From Yamagishiella unicocca (Eukaryota > Chlorophyta > Chlorophyceae > Chlamydomonadales > Volvocaceae): a stretch of 64,000 nucleotides of DNA. The DNA lies in contig BDSL01000089.1 in assembly GCA_003116995.1 (NCBI GenBank), forward strand, positions 1 through 64,000, in the 5' to 3' direction. Numbering within the stretch: position 1 is the stretch's first letter; each line of letters starts with the position of its first letter. The translations under genes and the position numbers were made by a program. This document shows, in pieces, positions 22,129 to 35,267 of this stretch. The notes beneath the pieces were generated by a model, which saw only the letters and a program-made list of their open reading frames with translations, was not told the origin of the DNA and did not search any database.

Positions 22129-25100
22129 CTACACGTCTGGGGTCTCCGCCATGAGCAGCTCGTGGTTCCGGAGCGGCATCTTCACCGAGACGCGCACCCA
22201 TTGCTGTCTAGGGGCCCCCTGGCCTCCACCTCCACCTCCTGGAGGAGCACCACCACCGTCGCCTTCACCAGCCGCAGGATCCTCATCCGCGCCGCCCCAC
22301 TCCACCACCAGCCGGTTGTCCCAGAGGGATTGCAGCCGGGGGGGCAGCTGGTCCAGCAGGAAGTGCATGCTGGCGGAGGAACCATCCGGGTCGCTCCACA
22401 TCTCCACACCGCACCTGGGGGCGGGGTACAGAGGCAGCCGGCGAGCCGACAACAGAGAAGCCGTCGCTAGCTGGAGGAAGGTTCCAGACAAGTGCCTGGG
22501 TGCACGCGAGATGGCATTACACATCTGCACGCAATGGCAGAGAGGGGCACGCTGGAGACGACCAAGCGTGCTGAGGGCAGGGCAGCGGTGGCATTGTGTA
22601 GAGGGTCAAGGAGGACGCCCACCCTCACTTACCCCGACCAGGGCCCGCAACCCCTGTTTCCCCCCAACCCCCCGTTTCCCCGCCTTTGCAGCTTCCCATT
22701 CGCACGACACGCACCTGCCCAGTCGCAGGCGGCCACGCGGGTCCAGCAGTGCCAGGTCGGCCATGAGGGAATCGCGGCCGCTGCACAGCTCCTGTGTTTG
22801 CGAGGGGGTGGGTGTATAAAAAACGTTTACGCGACGGGGGGAAAGAGAGGGCGAGGGACATCGGGTTGGGTAGTGCTTGCAGTGCAGTGATCTCCCTTTG
22901 GTCAGCGGATGACGCATAGTTGGGATAAAGGACATGGTGACGGCCTGCAAGTGAAGCAGAAGTCCATGGCCCATGCGAGTCACCCACCTCGAGCCGCGCC
23001 GCTGCCTCGGCACCCCGCAGCACCGGCCTGCCAGCTGCTACTGCTTGTTCTTCTTCTACTGTTGCTACTGCTTGTGCTGCTGCTGATGCCGCCCGGTCAC
23101 CATGACCCAACACACCGTCATCCAACCCAGTTTCGCCACCACCGCTGCCACCACAACTCATGCCACCAGTAGCGCCGCCGTGGCGGACGTCGGCGCCGTG
23201 GGAGAAGACGCTGGCATCCGCATTCGGCGGCCCAAACGCCCGCATCCAAGCGGCAGCGACCTGCTCCGCTGCCGTCCGGCTGGGCGCTGCCGCCACCGCA
23301 TATGCGGCAGCAGCAGCTGCACGCGTAGCAGCAGCGGTAGCAGCAGCACTCGCACCTGCAGCCGCCGTGGGAGACGCGGTTGCCTCTGCTTGTCCCGGCA
23401 GAGGTGAGAGCAGCACAATGTCGCCCAGTCGGCTATCGCCCGTCATCATTGCCATACTGCGCGGCGGTGCTGGCCTCGGCGCCCCGGCCCCTGCGGGGCC
23501 GGCGGCGGCGCCAGCCGCCGCCGGCATCCCAGTTGCCAGCGGCGGCACTGCATTCCAGAGCCGTACGACGCAACCTGCAACCCAGCCGCCACCGTCGTAG
23601 ATGCTGTCGCTGCCAGGCTGTCCGGGGCCGGAGACTGCTGCCGCAGCCACTGGCAATCGGCTCCAGTCCAGGTAAAGGTAAGCGGCCGGACCTACATCCG
23701 TCACCGGCCGTGCAGCTGCAGCAGCAGCCGGCCGAGAGGCACCGCCTGACACCGTTGGTGGTGTCGGTGGTGGGCTGCTGTCAGTGGCCGCTGGCTGGTC
23801 CACGGTGGCCACGGCGGCAGCAGAGGCGGACGTGGGGGTGGCGGCGGCAGACACCGGTGTGGGAGCAGCTGCGAAAGCACCAGTAAGCGCCGCGTTTGGA
23901 TCATTTGAATGTTGCTGCTGCTGCTGCTGCTGCGGTGGCGCCGGTGGCCGCGGTGGCGGCGGTCTGCTGGACATTTTCGCCAAGCGCGCGGCGTAGTGGC
24001 GGTAGCCCGGGTGCGAGGGATGAGGGGGCTGGAAGTGCAGGGGCAGGCCGTCCTGTGTTGGGCGGGAGTTGGGTTACCGTTACCGGTAGTTGGCTTTCGG
24101 AGTTTCCGCCTGCCCTCCGCTGCCTCCTTACTTCGCGCACGAGCGGACCTACTGCAGATAGAACGTGCCAGCGTACCGAATGCGTCATTGAAGAGGGAAT
24201 GGCCAGCTACCATATGCGGGTAACTGGTTGTTCCTGGTGGCTTGAGGCAGACGAATGAGGAATCGGGGCCCCTCCCAGACCCCGCCCCGCTGAGCCGCTT
24301 CCTGAATGCCCCCCCGGATTCTCTTGTCAAACCCCCATGACCCCAACGGTTTTCCTTTCCACACACGGGTTTTCCTTGCAACCCCCACGACCCCAAGCTC
24401 CCGACCATTGATCCAGCTCATCCGGGCAATCACCTGCGCCGCGGTCTCCGAGGGACACACGGGCAGCAGCTGATCGTAGTGCAGGTAGGCGGCCAGGTGG
24501 GGACCTGGGCGGCCCCTAGGCCCCCCCGCCTCACTACCGCTTTGGGCCGTTGGGGCATCAGCGGCGGCACTGGCGGCGGTGGCGCCGGCGGCGGTGGTAG
24601 CCGCGGCATCACCGCCGCTGCCGCCGGCGGCGGTCGACGGCCCCTGTGCGTGTGGTGTTACCAGGTCCTCGTCTAGTGAATCGTCAACCCCATCGTCGCC
24701 CGCCCCCGCCTCATCGTCGTCCTGGTGCTCGTCCTCATCGTCCCAAATGTACAGACCTGTTGTTGCCGTGCCATGGTGGGGTCATTTCGAGGGGGGATGT
24801 AAATGTTCGACCTGGACGGTCGTCGCAGCAGGGCTTCCAAGTTGCAGCCGCACCCCACGCTCACCCTCCACGTGGCTCTGCAGCAGCCTCAGCCGGTCGC
24901 CCTGTCCTTTGAAGCGGCACCAGCAGGCGCAGCAGGGGCAGGGGGGGCAGCAGAGGCAGTAAGGATCGGATGCACATCATCAGCAACAACAGCAACCCCT
25001 GCATTCGCGACGCCAACACGGTACGACAACCGATGCCGCAGCGAGTAAGGTCCCGCAGCAGACCCAGCAGGGGCAGCAGCCGGACGCCAAATCTTGTACT

Positions 25101-28100
25101 GGCAGTACCGCAAGTGGTGGTTGGTGCGGCAAGCAGGGGGCTGATTCACGTGGGGTACGCAGCCGTTGGCTCCCTGGGACGCACCAACGGCAAACGGAAG
25201 GGGCTGCTGTGCATGGCAGGCCACTCGCAACCATCGCGGCCCACAGCCACCACCGTCAGCTCCTGGGGGCGATTGAGGGCGCGAGTCGAGGGGGCGAGTC
25301 GAGGGGGCGAGTCGAGGGGGCGAGTCGAGGGGGCGAGTCGAGGGGCGAGTCGAGGGGGCGAGTCGAGGGGGCGAGTCGAGGGCGCGAGGCGAGGGCGCGA
25401 GGCGAGGGGGCGAGTCGAGGGGGCGAGTCGAGGGGCGAGTCGAGGGGGCGAGTCGAGGGGGCGAGTCGAGGGGGCGAGTCGAGGGGGCGAGTCGAGGGGG
25501 CGAGTCGAGGGGCGAGTCGAGGGGCGAGTCGAGGGGCGAGTCGAGGGGGCGAGTCGAGGGGCGAGTCGAGGGGGCGAGTCGAGGGGGCGAGTCGAGGGGC
25601 GAGTCGAGGGGGCGAGTCGAGGGGGCGAGTCGAGGGGGCGAGTCGAGGGGGCGAGTCGAGGGGGCGAGTCGAGGGGCGAGTCGAGGGGGCGAGTCGAGGG
25701 GGCGAGTCGAGGGGCGAGTCGAGGGGCGAGTCGAGGGGGCGAGTCGAGGGGGCGAGTCGAGGGGGCGAGTCGAGGGGGCGAGTCGAGGGGGCGAGTCGAG
25801 GGGGCGAGTCGAGGGGGCGAGTCGAGGGGGCGAGTCGAGGGGGCGAGTCGAGGGGGCGAGTCGAGGGGGCGAGTCGAGGGGGCGAGTCGAGGGGGCGAGT
25901 CGAGGGGGCGAGTCGAGGGGGCGAGTCGAGGGGGCGAGTCGAGGGGGCGAGTCGAGGGGGCGAGTCGAGGGGGCGAGTCGAGGGGGCGAGTCGAGGGGCG
26001 AGTCGAGGGGGCGAGTCGAGGGGCGAGTCGAGGGGGCGAGTCGAGGGGGCGAGTCGAGGGGGCGAGTCGAGGGGGCGAGTCGAGGGGGCGAGTCGAGGGG
26101 CGAGTCGAGGGGGCGAGTCGAGGGGGCGAGTCGAGGGGGCGAGTCGAGGGGGCGAGTCGAGGGGGCGAGTCGAGGGGGCGAGTCGAGGGGGCGAGTCGAG
26201 GGGGCGAGTCGAGGGGGCGAGTCGAGGGGGCGAGTCGAGGGGCGAGTCGAGGGGGCGAGTCGAGGGGGCGAGTCGAGGGGCGAGTCGAGGGGGCGAGTCG
26301 AGGGGGCGAGTCGAGGGGGCGAGTCGAGGGGGCGAGTCGAGGGGGCGAGTCGAGGGGGCGAGTCGAGGGCGCGAGGCGAGGGCGCGAGTCGAGGGGGCGA
26401 GTCGAGGGGGCGAGTCGAGGGGGCGAGTCGAGGGGGCGAGTCGAGGGGGCGAGTCGAGGGCGCGAGTCGAGGGGGCGAGTCGAGGGGGCGAGTCGAGGGC
26501 GCGAGTCGAGGGGGCGAGTCGAGGGGGCGAGTCGAGGGGGCGAGTTCGAGGGGGCGAGTCGAGGGGGCGAGTCGAGGGGGCGAGTCGAGGGGACAAGTTG
26601 AGGGGGCGAGTTCGAGGGGGCATTGACATAGGCGTTGCGGGGCCAAAGGGGTACATCGGCGGGAAGAGGTGCGGGAGGACTGGGGTCTTCCAACGATTTC
26701 AATGAGGGGAGCTGTTTCTTTCGCTGCGTCAATGCAATAATGAACTGCCCCGGGGCTCCCTTACACCACCTCACCTGCCGGGCCTCTCCTCACTCACCAT
26801 GTACGGCGCGCCGCCTTCAGCAGATCTGTCACCCCCGCTGCCGCCGCAGTTGTAGCCTGCATTACAGCCGCCAAAGGCGGCGAGGAAACGGTAGAACAGT
26901 GAGGAGACACACCCCGTGTGGTAGAACAGTGAGGGGACACATCCCGTGTGGTAGAACAGCGAGGAGACACATCCCGTCTCGAGACCTAAAAGAGTGTGGA
27001 GATCCCGTCTCGATACCTAAAAGAGTGTGGAGATCCCGTTTCGAGACCTAAAAGAGTGTGGAGATGACGTCTCGGAAGCTATAAGCTGGCGGCGGCGCAC
27101 AGCGGATGTCGCCGCCAGCACAAAGCTCCCTGAGAAGAAAGCGTAACAGCGCGTTTCAAACCCAGCGACCCAGCGACCCACCCGGCTCCCAGGGCGGCTG
27201 GTCCTGTGCCGCGCGGCGCACCCAACTCGGTAGCCGGAAACGAAGCCACACGCTCTGTGGGTTGAGTGACGTCCCGCGGCAGCGGCACGAAGACGACCGC
27301 AGCAGCCCAGCCGGCGGCGAGAGCCTGCAGTTGCCGCCGGCAGCGGCAGCGCCAGCACTTGTGGTCGCTCCGAAACCGCCTTGGGGAGGTGGCGGCGGCG
27401 CCAGCAGTACGACACGTAGACGCCAGGAGTCGATGCCGGTAATGATGTCGTCCAGGCGACGTACGTAGGATAGGTGGGAAGCTAGCGGGCAGAGCTGATG
27501 GGGGGGAAGGGGCGGAGGAGGGGGGTGGGGATGTAAGGGCGATCCCTGACCTGGCTGGCACGTGGTACAGTCGAGAGCGCGGGGCATGGGGGGAATCCCG
27601 CACTGCCATAAACCACTACCACCACCACCACCACCACCACCACGACCACCACCACCACCACCACCACGACCACCACCACCACCACCACCTACCGCGAGTT
27701 TGCGGAACGCGGCATAGGCCCCCGCTGTACCCAACACCGGCGGCCCTGCAGACGCCGCCTCGTCCTCCTCCACCAACACCGCCCCAGCGTCGCCTGGCTC
27801 CGCCACCACCACTCCCCGATCTGCCTCCTGCGGCACCGCTGAGGCCCCACCGGCATCCGGTGCCACCGCTCGTCGTGTTAGCGGCGGCACCGCTCGTCCA
27901 CTGATGGAACATGCGACGCCCGCAGCCTCCTGTGTCACGCCGAACTCCTGCCGCAGCTGTCGGCACCACAGCGCCTCTGAGGCTGCTGCGGCACGCACAC
28001 CTCTGCACACGCCGCAGCATCTTGCCAAGGAGCAGCTGTGTGCGTGTGTGTGTGTGTGTGCGTGTGTGTAAGGGAGGAGAGTAGAGGGCAGCGGGGTGGT

Positions 28101-28483
28101 GTGGGGCATGGGTGGCAGATTGGGGATGGCCCGTTGGCTGCTGGAGAGGGGCTATCGGCAGGCTGGGAACGAGCAGCAGGCTGGTGGCCTTCGTGGAGGC
28201 GGCGATGGGGCTGCAGATGATAATAAATGGGAGACTGAATGAGGTGAGTCACGTACGGGCGTGATTTTGCGGGGTCTACCCACCAGTCCAGGCGAGAAAG
28301 GACGTCCTCCAGCACGTGTATTGGTAGGTTGGTTAAGACCGCCGCAGCTGTGGCCGCAGGGGGCGCCTCTGCCATCGCGTAGGAGTAGGGCGCAGGGGCG
28401 TTGGGGACTGAGGTGCAGGCAAGAGAGATGGTTGCTGGCACTGCCGGTGGCACCAGGTCGACGCCGAAGAGGGCGTCAGACAT
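22129..28483 (-). CDS. F-box protein, multi-exon (internal exons partly resolved)
   Basis: Exon 1 (28284-28483, ATG at 28483) and exon 2 (27693-28035) join in phase to give a full F-box: LTNLPIHVLEDVLSRLD then CCSLARCCGVCRGVRA and EALW. Family knowledge: F-box proteins bind SKP1 and bring substrates to SCF ubiquitin ligases. Exon 3 starts at 27494 (LCPLASHLSYVRRLDDIITG). Further likely exons are 26798-26856 (VTDLLKAARRTW), 25185-25262 (ELTVVAVGRDGCEWPAM), one from 25098 (YKIWRP), an acidic one near 24450-24750 (IWDDEDEHQDDDEAG, then LHYDQLLPVCPSE), 23400-24030 (GYRHYAARLAKMSSRPPPP with Ala-rich insertions), 22720-22800 (LMADLALLDPRGRLRLG) and the last, ending at 22129 (VEMWSDPDGSS, LPPRLQSLWDNRLVVEW). 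The C-terminal half belongs to no family I can name. Treating the span as one gene is an inference from strand, coding character and order. Confidence 0.6.
24312..24392 (+). repeat. Dispersed repeat family A, copy 3 (F-box intron)
   Basis: Contains CCAACGGTTTTCCTTTCC, ACACACGGGTTTTCC and TTGCAACCCC in family order, preceded by GGATTCTCTTGTCAAA, a string that also occurs near 10877-10900 in ATG5 intron 5. Confidence 0.65.
25270..26615. repeat. 1.35-kb GAGTCGAGGGGGC minisatellite
   Basis: About 105 copies of a 13-bp unit GAGTCGAGGGGGC, mixed with 12-bp units lacking one G and rare GCGAGGCGAGGGC variants. On minus it is pyrimidine-rich and ends 6 bp from the acceptor (25263-25264) of the exon starting ELTVVAVGRDG. 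No unit makes a stop in any frame, so most frames stay open across it. Whether it is intronic or translated cannot be decided: the flanks on both sides happen to be in the same minus frame. Confidence 0.95.
26890..27075. repeat. Two adjacent ~30-bp tandem arrays (F-box intron)
   Basis: Three copies of a unit around GTGGTAGAACAGTGAGG and GACACATCCCGT (26890-26977) run straight into three copies of a unit around CGAGACCTAAAAGAGTGTGG with AGATCCCGT (26975-27075). The shared ATCCCGT suggests the second array grew from the end of the first. Confidence 0.85.
27612..27690. repeat. (ACC)n microsatellite next to an F-box splice donor
   Basis: About 26 ACC triplets interrupted by ACG. On minus this is a (GGT)n run that starts with the donor GTAGGT at 27687-27692, so donor and microsatellite are continuous. 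If read through it would encode poly-Gly. Confidence 0.9.
28036..28070. repeat. (TG)n microsatellite abutting an F-box splice acceptor
   Basis: TGTGTGCG-type dinucleotide tract. On minus it is (CA)n ending directly with CACACAG, the acceptor of F-box exon 2 (AG at 28036-28037). Confidence 0.9.
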
Positions 28484-30373
28484 CGTACAAACGATTCAGC
28501 ACAGAAATATTGCAGGTGCGCTATGTTAGCTTTGCAGGTTCCCTTCAGGTGTGGATGCTTCCGGGCGCATCTAGGCTGCGGGCAGCCGCAAGCGCCTTTC
28601 GGTTATCCGGACCAAGCCCTGACCATCAGCGTTCTTCGCACGACGACTGAGTCCCTCCTAAGTAAAATAATAGAGGATGTTCTAGGGAGTCATCGCATCG
28701 TTTTTCTGCACCCCGCCAGGGAAGCGCCGCATGCGTTTTCGTCAGTTTTCCTTGCAAATTGGGAATATAAAAACAAAAAGTGAAAGGCATAGAAAAGACA
28801 ATTGAGGGCTTTCAATATTACAGAGGGTTTAGACGAAAGGTTCTTCCGTAATGGCGCGCTTTACCGTTAAGAAGGTGCCGTGCAATGCGGAGGCCCGGTC
28901 AGCTCGTCCAAAACCCGCTTGCGAATGTGCCACCCTTAATGCAAGGTGCGCCCTGCTGCCAGGCTGTTAGACCTTCAAGGCAACTAGACCCAATTCTTAA
29001 CCTCTGGCAAGCCTGGGAAGCTTTGGTCAACATGGGAGCTCAGTACGGGGCAATGTTGGGTGTGACTGCCTGTGGCTGTCTTGGCTGGCGCCTGCTGGCG
29101 ACACGCGAACCCGCACTCCCGGGTCACTGCTTCTACGCACAGCCTCCGTTCGCTAGGTGAAGTCAGAGATTCAGTAGGATCCATTCAGTCGAGCTTCTTT
29201 GCGGCGAATCCACATGCTCGTTGCTGCAAGAAGTCTCCAATGGCTGTCCTACGTCGACAGCTGAGCCGGAAAATGTGAAGACACGTGCCAGTGGCAAAGT
29301 CAAAACTTTTTTCGGCAGCAAATGAAGAGGAGTTACACACTCATCTTTCATAGGCCGTGATAGGCCACTCCACCGCCGCTCAACAGCGACCATTTCCGCC
29401 TCCATGCTTAAAAATAAGGTTTCAGTTTGATCGACCGTCCGCCACCGAGATTCAAGCCCCGACATTCATGCATTCTAATAAAGCGCGGAAGCATGAGACC
29501 AGCCATCCCGCAGGGAGGTGCCAGCCGCGGCCGATGTGCAAATGATGTAGGCGTAGCACTAGTCGTGGTATAGATGTCGTGTCGAAGGTGCAGGTCATCC
29601 ATGGTAATCAACGACTACTTGCGATGTCGAATAGCGTCCCCTCACGAATAGGTCGCAAGACAGCGATTCTACATCCGTGCCTATGCAATCAAAAAGACGG
29701 TGGTTGCCGCAAAGGCGCAATGCATCTATCATGCACTTGTGATTTTTCATCACCCCACATCACGCAACACAGTTGCTTCTACTTTTAAGTACTCGTACAT
29801 TTAGGTCAAGTGTGACGCCCGTCATGCAGCGGTCGAGCGAAAAGGACGCATATCACGGTGAGCTACGTGCCCCCCCTCACGACCACTGTCCCCTGATCAC
29901 CCGATCCGCCACCTAGCCATGTTCTACGTCAACATGTCTCGCACAAGTCTGGTCGAATGGTCACACAGTAGATTGACTAAGCAGTTCAGTTCCGAGACAA
30001 GACGGCCTACATAACAGAGCAGGGAACACAGCTGCAGGGGTCGGTAATGTGCGGCTTGCCAAAGCTGAAGGACCAGGCTGGCAAGAGCAGCGTAGACCAC
30101 ATGCGCTGCGGCCGCATGAGCCCAGCGAGGCGCGCAGCTGTTTTCCAAAATGCTCATAGCAGCTGGCCGACAGAAACAATAACTCGCACACTGAGGCGAC
30201 AGCAGAGCTACTAGAGCCGAGAAGGGACCAACCCGGAATCCACCACCCCTTCATCGACTACAAGCGCAAGGCCGTCCGCAACGTTTCCTGACCCTGCGGC
30301 CGCCTCCACGCCGTGGGCCCTAATTTGCCCAGGCGCGCGTCGCGAGCGCATATAATGAAGTATACGCGTGTAA
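28484..30373. other. Intergenic region, no gene seen
   Basis: About 1.9 kb between the F-box start and the AMT1 stop, both on minus. It holds the F-box promoter and the AMT1 3' UTR. The short open frames on both strands show no recognisable domain, splice pattern or codon bias. No RNA gene was recognised. Confidence 0.55.
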
Positions 30374-33319
30374 TTACGCGTTCAGCGGCACGATCTTGCC
30401 AGAGGACTGCTGGTTCCGCATTACGTCGTTGCCCGGGGAAGTGGGCGACAGGTTGTTGCCGCCAGTGTTGTAGGCGCTGCCACCGTGCTTGGACCGATCC
30501 AGACCCATCTCCTCAACCTCCGGCGGGATGCGGAGGGCGCCGGCGAGCTTGAAGATTCCGAAGAAGGGAATCATGAGCGCGGACACCCAGCCAATGATAA
30601 CGAGGATGCCCACGACCTGGCTGGCCAGAAGCTTGCCGTCTGAGTGCGGGTAGAATGCGCCGTACGGGTACGGCTTGGAGATCAACCCGTCGCGACTGGG
30701 AGCATGGACGTATGCCTCCATAATGTAGGCCTGTACGACAAGAGCCGGGACGTAGACTTTAAGAAAATGGTCCGTAGATACATATTCCCGGAAGTGAACA
30801 GACCCGCCGTCAACTTTACCGTAAAAACATACTGCGAGCATGCCCGCCCCGCAAATAGGACTTTCCCTTTCGAGAAGTACTGACCTGCTTAGCGAGGAGG
30901 CCCGTGAAGAAGACGCCCCACATGCCGCATCCGAAGTGCATGGGACTGGCGCTGAGCGGGTCATCTGCAGCGGGCAGCGACGCACGGCGGATCAAGAAAC
31001 TGCAATAATAGCATGAAGCCATATACTGCCGCAGATGTCATGCCATATACATACGACTCCCCCAGCAGCGCGACTCCCCCAGGGCGTCAACCAGCGGCAT
31101 GCAACGCACCAATCTTAAGCTTGAGTAGAATCCAGCAGAGGAGGTCGAACCACAGGCCAGCCACCAAACCGCAGATGATGGCAGCCCAGGGCTCAACAAC
31201 GGAGCAGCAGGCGGTGATTGCGACGAAGCCGCAAAGGATACCATTGCACAGACCCACGAGGTCCCATCCACGGCTGCGGCGGAAGCCGTTCAACAAGCAA
31301 GCAATGCCACCAGCGGCGCCGGCAAGAGTGGTGGTCACAGCGGCACGTCCGACAACAGTCGCGGCCGCAATACTGTCGATGGAAAGCATCGAAGCGGGGT
31401 TGAAGCCGTACCAGCCGAACCACAGCAGCACGGTACCCAGCACCACTAGGATGGCGGAGTGGCCGGGCATCTCAACAGGGTTGCCGTCAGCGTCGAAGCG
31501 GCCCAGGCGGGGCCCAACCATGATGGCGCCAATCAGGCCGGCCAGGCCGCCGGTCATGTGGATGACGCCTGAGCCAGCGAAGTCGATGTAGCCAGCCTTG
31601 AACACGGGCTCGTTGGTAGCATAGCCCAGCCAGCCCTCAGTGCACCAAGCCCACTGGGGAGGAATGGAAACAGCGGCCCAGGGTGGGGAGGACGAATTAG
31701 TCTCGACGTACGAAGCATGATACGAGGGGTCGTCCTTCAAAAAGCAATTTGACACGCCGGCCTTTCGAGCTGCATGGCAGCAACGGAGGCCTCCAGGCGA
31801 CAGTTCAATCAACAGCGGCGCATGCAGTGTCGTCACTTACGTGTGCCACGACGGGATACACGAATCCGCCGAGGAAAGCCGAGTAGCCCAGATAGGCGTT
31901 GAAGTTGAAGCGCTCAGCAACAGCGCCGGCGGGGACTGCGTCGGGTGACAGGGGATGCGAGGGTAAGGGCAATGAGAGCACAATCCGCAGGGATGTTGGA
32001 AGTGTACAACCGCTGCCCGAGTGGGAGCTTCCAGCTGCATAGAAGGTATATGAACAATGTATCTGTATTATGTCAAGCATGCGCGTCCGCGTTTCAATCG
32101 TCAGCGTTCTTGACTGTATTTAGTAATGTAATTGCTAATGTAATGTCAAAAACAGTTAAAGTAAAAAACAAGGCAACGAAAACCATCGATGGCTGGCCAC
32201 TCACTGGTGGCAGCAGTTGCGCAGAAAGCCCACTGGAAGAAGAAGTCAGTCCACTTGCCAATGCCGGAGCCAGTGGCGTGAGTGGAGTAACGAGCAAGGC
32301 CAAACATGGCATCGCCTGTAGGGAAGGAGAGGTTGGGTTCGGGGGTGAGCGATGCGTCCAATCCAGAGCGGATCGACGCAAAGATTGCCAGTTCAGGAGC
32401 TTACCAATAAACTTATTGGGGTTGTCACCAACGCCAAACGCGAAGCCATATCTGCACGGGCAAATCTCGTTATCGCCTGCCCTACCAGCTGGGCCACGTG
32501 CACGGGAGCATAAATGCACTTACCCAACGCAATACCACATGATAGCTGATGCCGCCGCGTCGAGAATGGTCTGCAGCAAGATGTTCATAGCGTTCTTCGA
32601 CCGAATCGCGCCGGCCTCGAGCTGCAGGCAAGGAAAGCAATATCCGCAATCAGATAGTAGGAATAATTCAATCATGGGCCACACAGGTGAAATTCGCAAC
32701 ATCCAGAAGGCAACATGAGATGCCTCTAGAAAGGCGCGGCATGTGAAGCATCACGAAGTTGTTGTCAAGGCGGATTCCTTCATCCAGTGTTATGTAAACA
32801 CTTCTAGTCAGTAGTGATGATCAATGCATGTGAGCAATGTGTGCAGCCATAATGGTTATGCAGTGTATGGCTGCCGTGAGAGTGTACCGGGGCCGCAGCC
32901 GCGCGGCAGTCGGCCAGAAGCGGCGCACGAACCATAAGCGCTTAAATGGCACAGGACAATATGCGAAACAAGCATGTGTAAAGTCGCTGGGGCCGACGTC
33001 CACGTGCGCTGGCGCTTGCAGGACTCAGCTAGGGTTTGACCGCGCCGGCCGAACTCACCATGGCGAAGCCACCGTGCATAAGGAACACCATCGCGCCGCC
33101 AAAGAGCAGGAGGAACGTGTTGAGTCCGAAGGCAATGCCCTCGACCCTATCGGTCAGGTCCACCGAGGCGGTCCCCGCCATAACAGCTTTGCAAATAGCT
33201 GTCGCGATGGCAGCTGCATTCTCGTTGCCTGCCATGGCAGCAGTGATTGTCTCGACGCAATCGGGGTCTGCCATTGTGGTAGAGCTTCCGCTTCCGCTTC
33301 CGTTTTCGTAGTCTGCCAT
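30374..33319 (-). CDS. AMT1: Ammonium transporter, AMT1 family
   Basis: Eight exons join in phase: 33059-33319, 32524-32621, 32405-32451, 32205-32315, 31841-31935, 31110-31653, 30885-30964 and 30374-30730, giving 530 residues, the usual AMT1 size. Landmarks: [98 protein letters not shown] and [14 protein letters not shown]. Family knowledge: trimeric plasma-membrane NH4+ transporters with eleven helices and two pore His residues. Both are present (GVIHMTGG and the MHFG motif). The C-terminal tail keeps the regulatory [10 protein letters not shown] segment, with Ser where plant AMT1 proteins carry the inactivating phospho-Thr. Expression is usually nitrogen-repressed in green algae; no motif for that was identified. 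Confidence 0.95.
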
Positions 33320-35267
33320 TTTCGTAGAGCGCAGTAGTGGCGGGTCACGCTGCGGCTAAGAAATGGCGCGTCCCTGCAGTGCTGGTCAGTGGCAACGACT
33401 TGACGACTTGTTCCTCGAAGCGAGCTAAATATTACATACGTTATACGACATACTCGTCCAATTCACGTGGGTAACGTGCAAACTTAGAATGTCGCACTGG
33501 ACTCAAGTCCTTGGATCAAATGCCGCTCCCGTAGGATAAGCGAAGAATTTATTATATAATTTATTTGAGGACAATATGCACGTGGCTGGGGGCCGGTGGC
33601 GTGCGTCTGCTTGCCATTTTGCGCACCATTACCCTCCTGTTCCGATCGCTGTACCATTGATGTTCGCAGCATGTATGCATGGGCATTTACAACGCTGGTG
33701 GTGTCCTAAAATTTTCATCTTCCTCTCGTCCACGTGTCTCACACGAGCGCTAAAGCGAGAAACGTAACATCGAGAGGCTTTCTTGATAAATTTAACTCGA
33801 CAATATGCCGAAAGGTAAATTAATAGGTACAGCGATGGCATACTGATAGCACGTTGAATGGTCGCATGGTTGTGCTGTCAGACAGAGGGCTAGTTTGACG
33901 GACTGGGTCACTGACTTCACCCTAGGGTTTCGAAAACGGTCGTTGTAGCAACAGCAGAATGCGTGGCCAAGTGCGCGTCACTGAGTCAGTGACGGTCGAT
34001 TAGGGCGTCGGGCGGTTCGAGCGGTTTTGCATACTCGAGATGTCAAGCGTAGTAGAAACCACATACCTTTCGCACCATATGTTTTATGTTCCTCCAAGTG
34101 GACATCTTTGTGGCGAAGAAGGTATACGACGCAAATAACCGGTTATCGCCAGATCGGGAACATTGCTCTGGCTGAGGCAGGCATGCTCGGAACCACTTGG
34201 AAAGACCATCGTGGATGCGGAGTTAAAACGTAACGAAAGCACGTCACACGGCTCCGATGAAAATGATGTCTCGTCTTCCCCCAAGCACGTGCATACTCTT
34301 GTGTAGCAGGTTGATAACGGCACTGAACGGCATTTTCCAGACACTGAACAGCAGCCGGTGAGGATTTCCAAGTATCGGTCGCGACGCTTCATCGTCAACG
34401 ATCAGCAATGTACCCTAGCACCCTCGCTCCCCTGCACCTCAGTACTGCACCGTGCTTCGCTTGCCGTACAATGTGAGTTGCTGGTGCATTAGCCATGAAA
34501 CTACAAGCACAATCACATATGGGGATATAAACAAGTACAAGATACTGAAAATTTCAGGTTATGGCGACTACAGCTGTAACCACCCCCGACCTAAGATTCA
34601 GACCCCCCCTTCCCGTGTTACCCAACTCGAACAAATTGCTCATGGTGCTATCATCGACTCTGCTGGCAAGGGCGGAAACACGTTACAAGATTTGCGCGTG
34701 TCGTTTCACCTTTCCACCTGTGGATTCCACTGTGCGCACTGTCGTCACGGTCCTGGAATCAACCTGAATCAATCATTCGTGAAATAGCATCTTATCTTAA
34801 AGTTGTCGTGTCGTTATAGGAGGTCGTTAGGTAAGATCTACCGTCTCTCCTGTTGTGTAAGGTATGTCCCAAAAACACTTTCCCCGCGGTGTGCTTGTGC
34901 CCGCTTCAGCACGAGTCTCCACCCTCACATTAATCCCCCTTCATGCAAATTTCACACGGGAAATGACTGGCCGGGGAAACAAAGACCATCTGATAGAAAT
35001 GATCATTGAAGCTGGTGATGCGGCGTCTACAAATTACAACCCTCACCGCTCAACAAGGTGCCATCCAGCGCCTTCGGGATCAAAATCTGGCTGTGCAAAC
35101 CAGATAACTACACACCACGGATGGTCGCTGGTTAACGACGCCACGTGCAGGAATACATAAGGCACACCATTGGTCACCGCGGCCCAGTACACATGCCTCC
35201 CCCTGTGTATTGGTGCTTGCTGTTTTCTCTGGGCGCTCGGTTGTGAGGCTCTGGGCGGTTTGTCTTT

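Noticed and set aside
24889..26774. Open frames of 466-585 codons on both strands across the GAGTCGAGGGGGC array
   Set aside because: The unit has no stop in any frame, so length is no evidence of coding. One minus frame is kept as a question in the findings.
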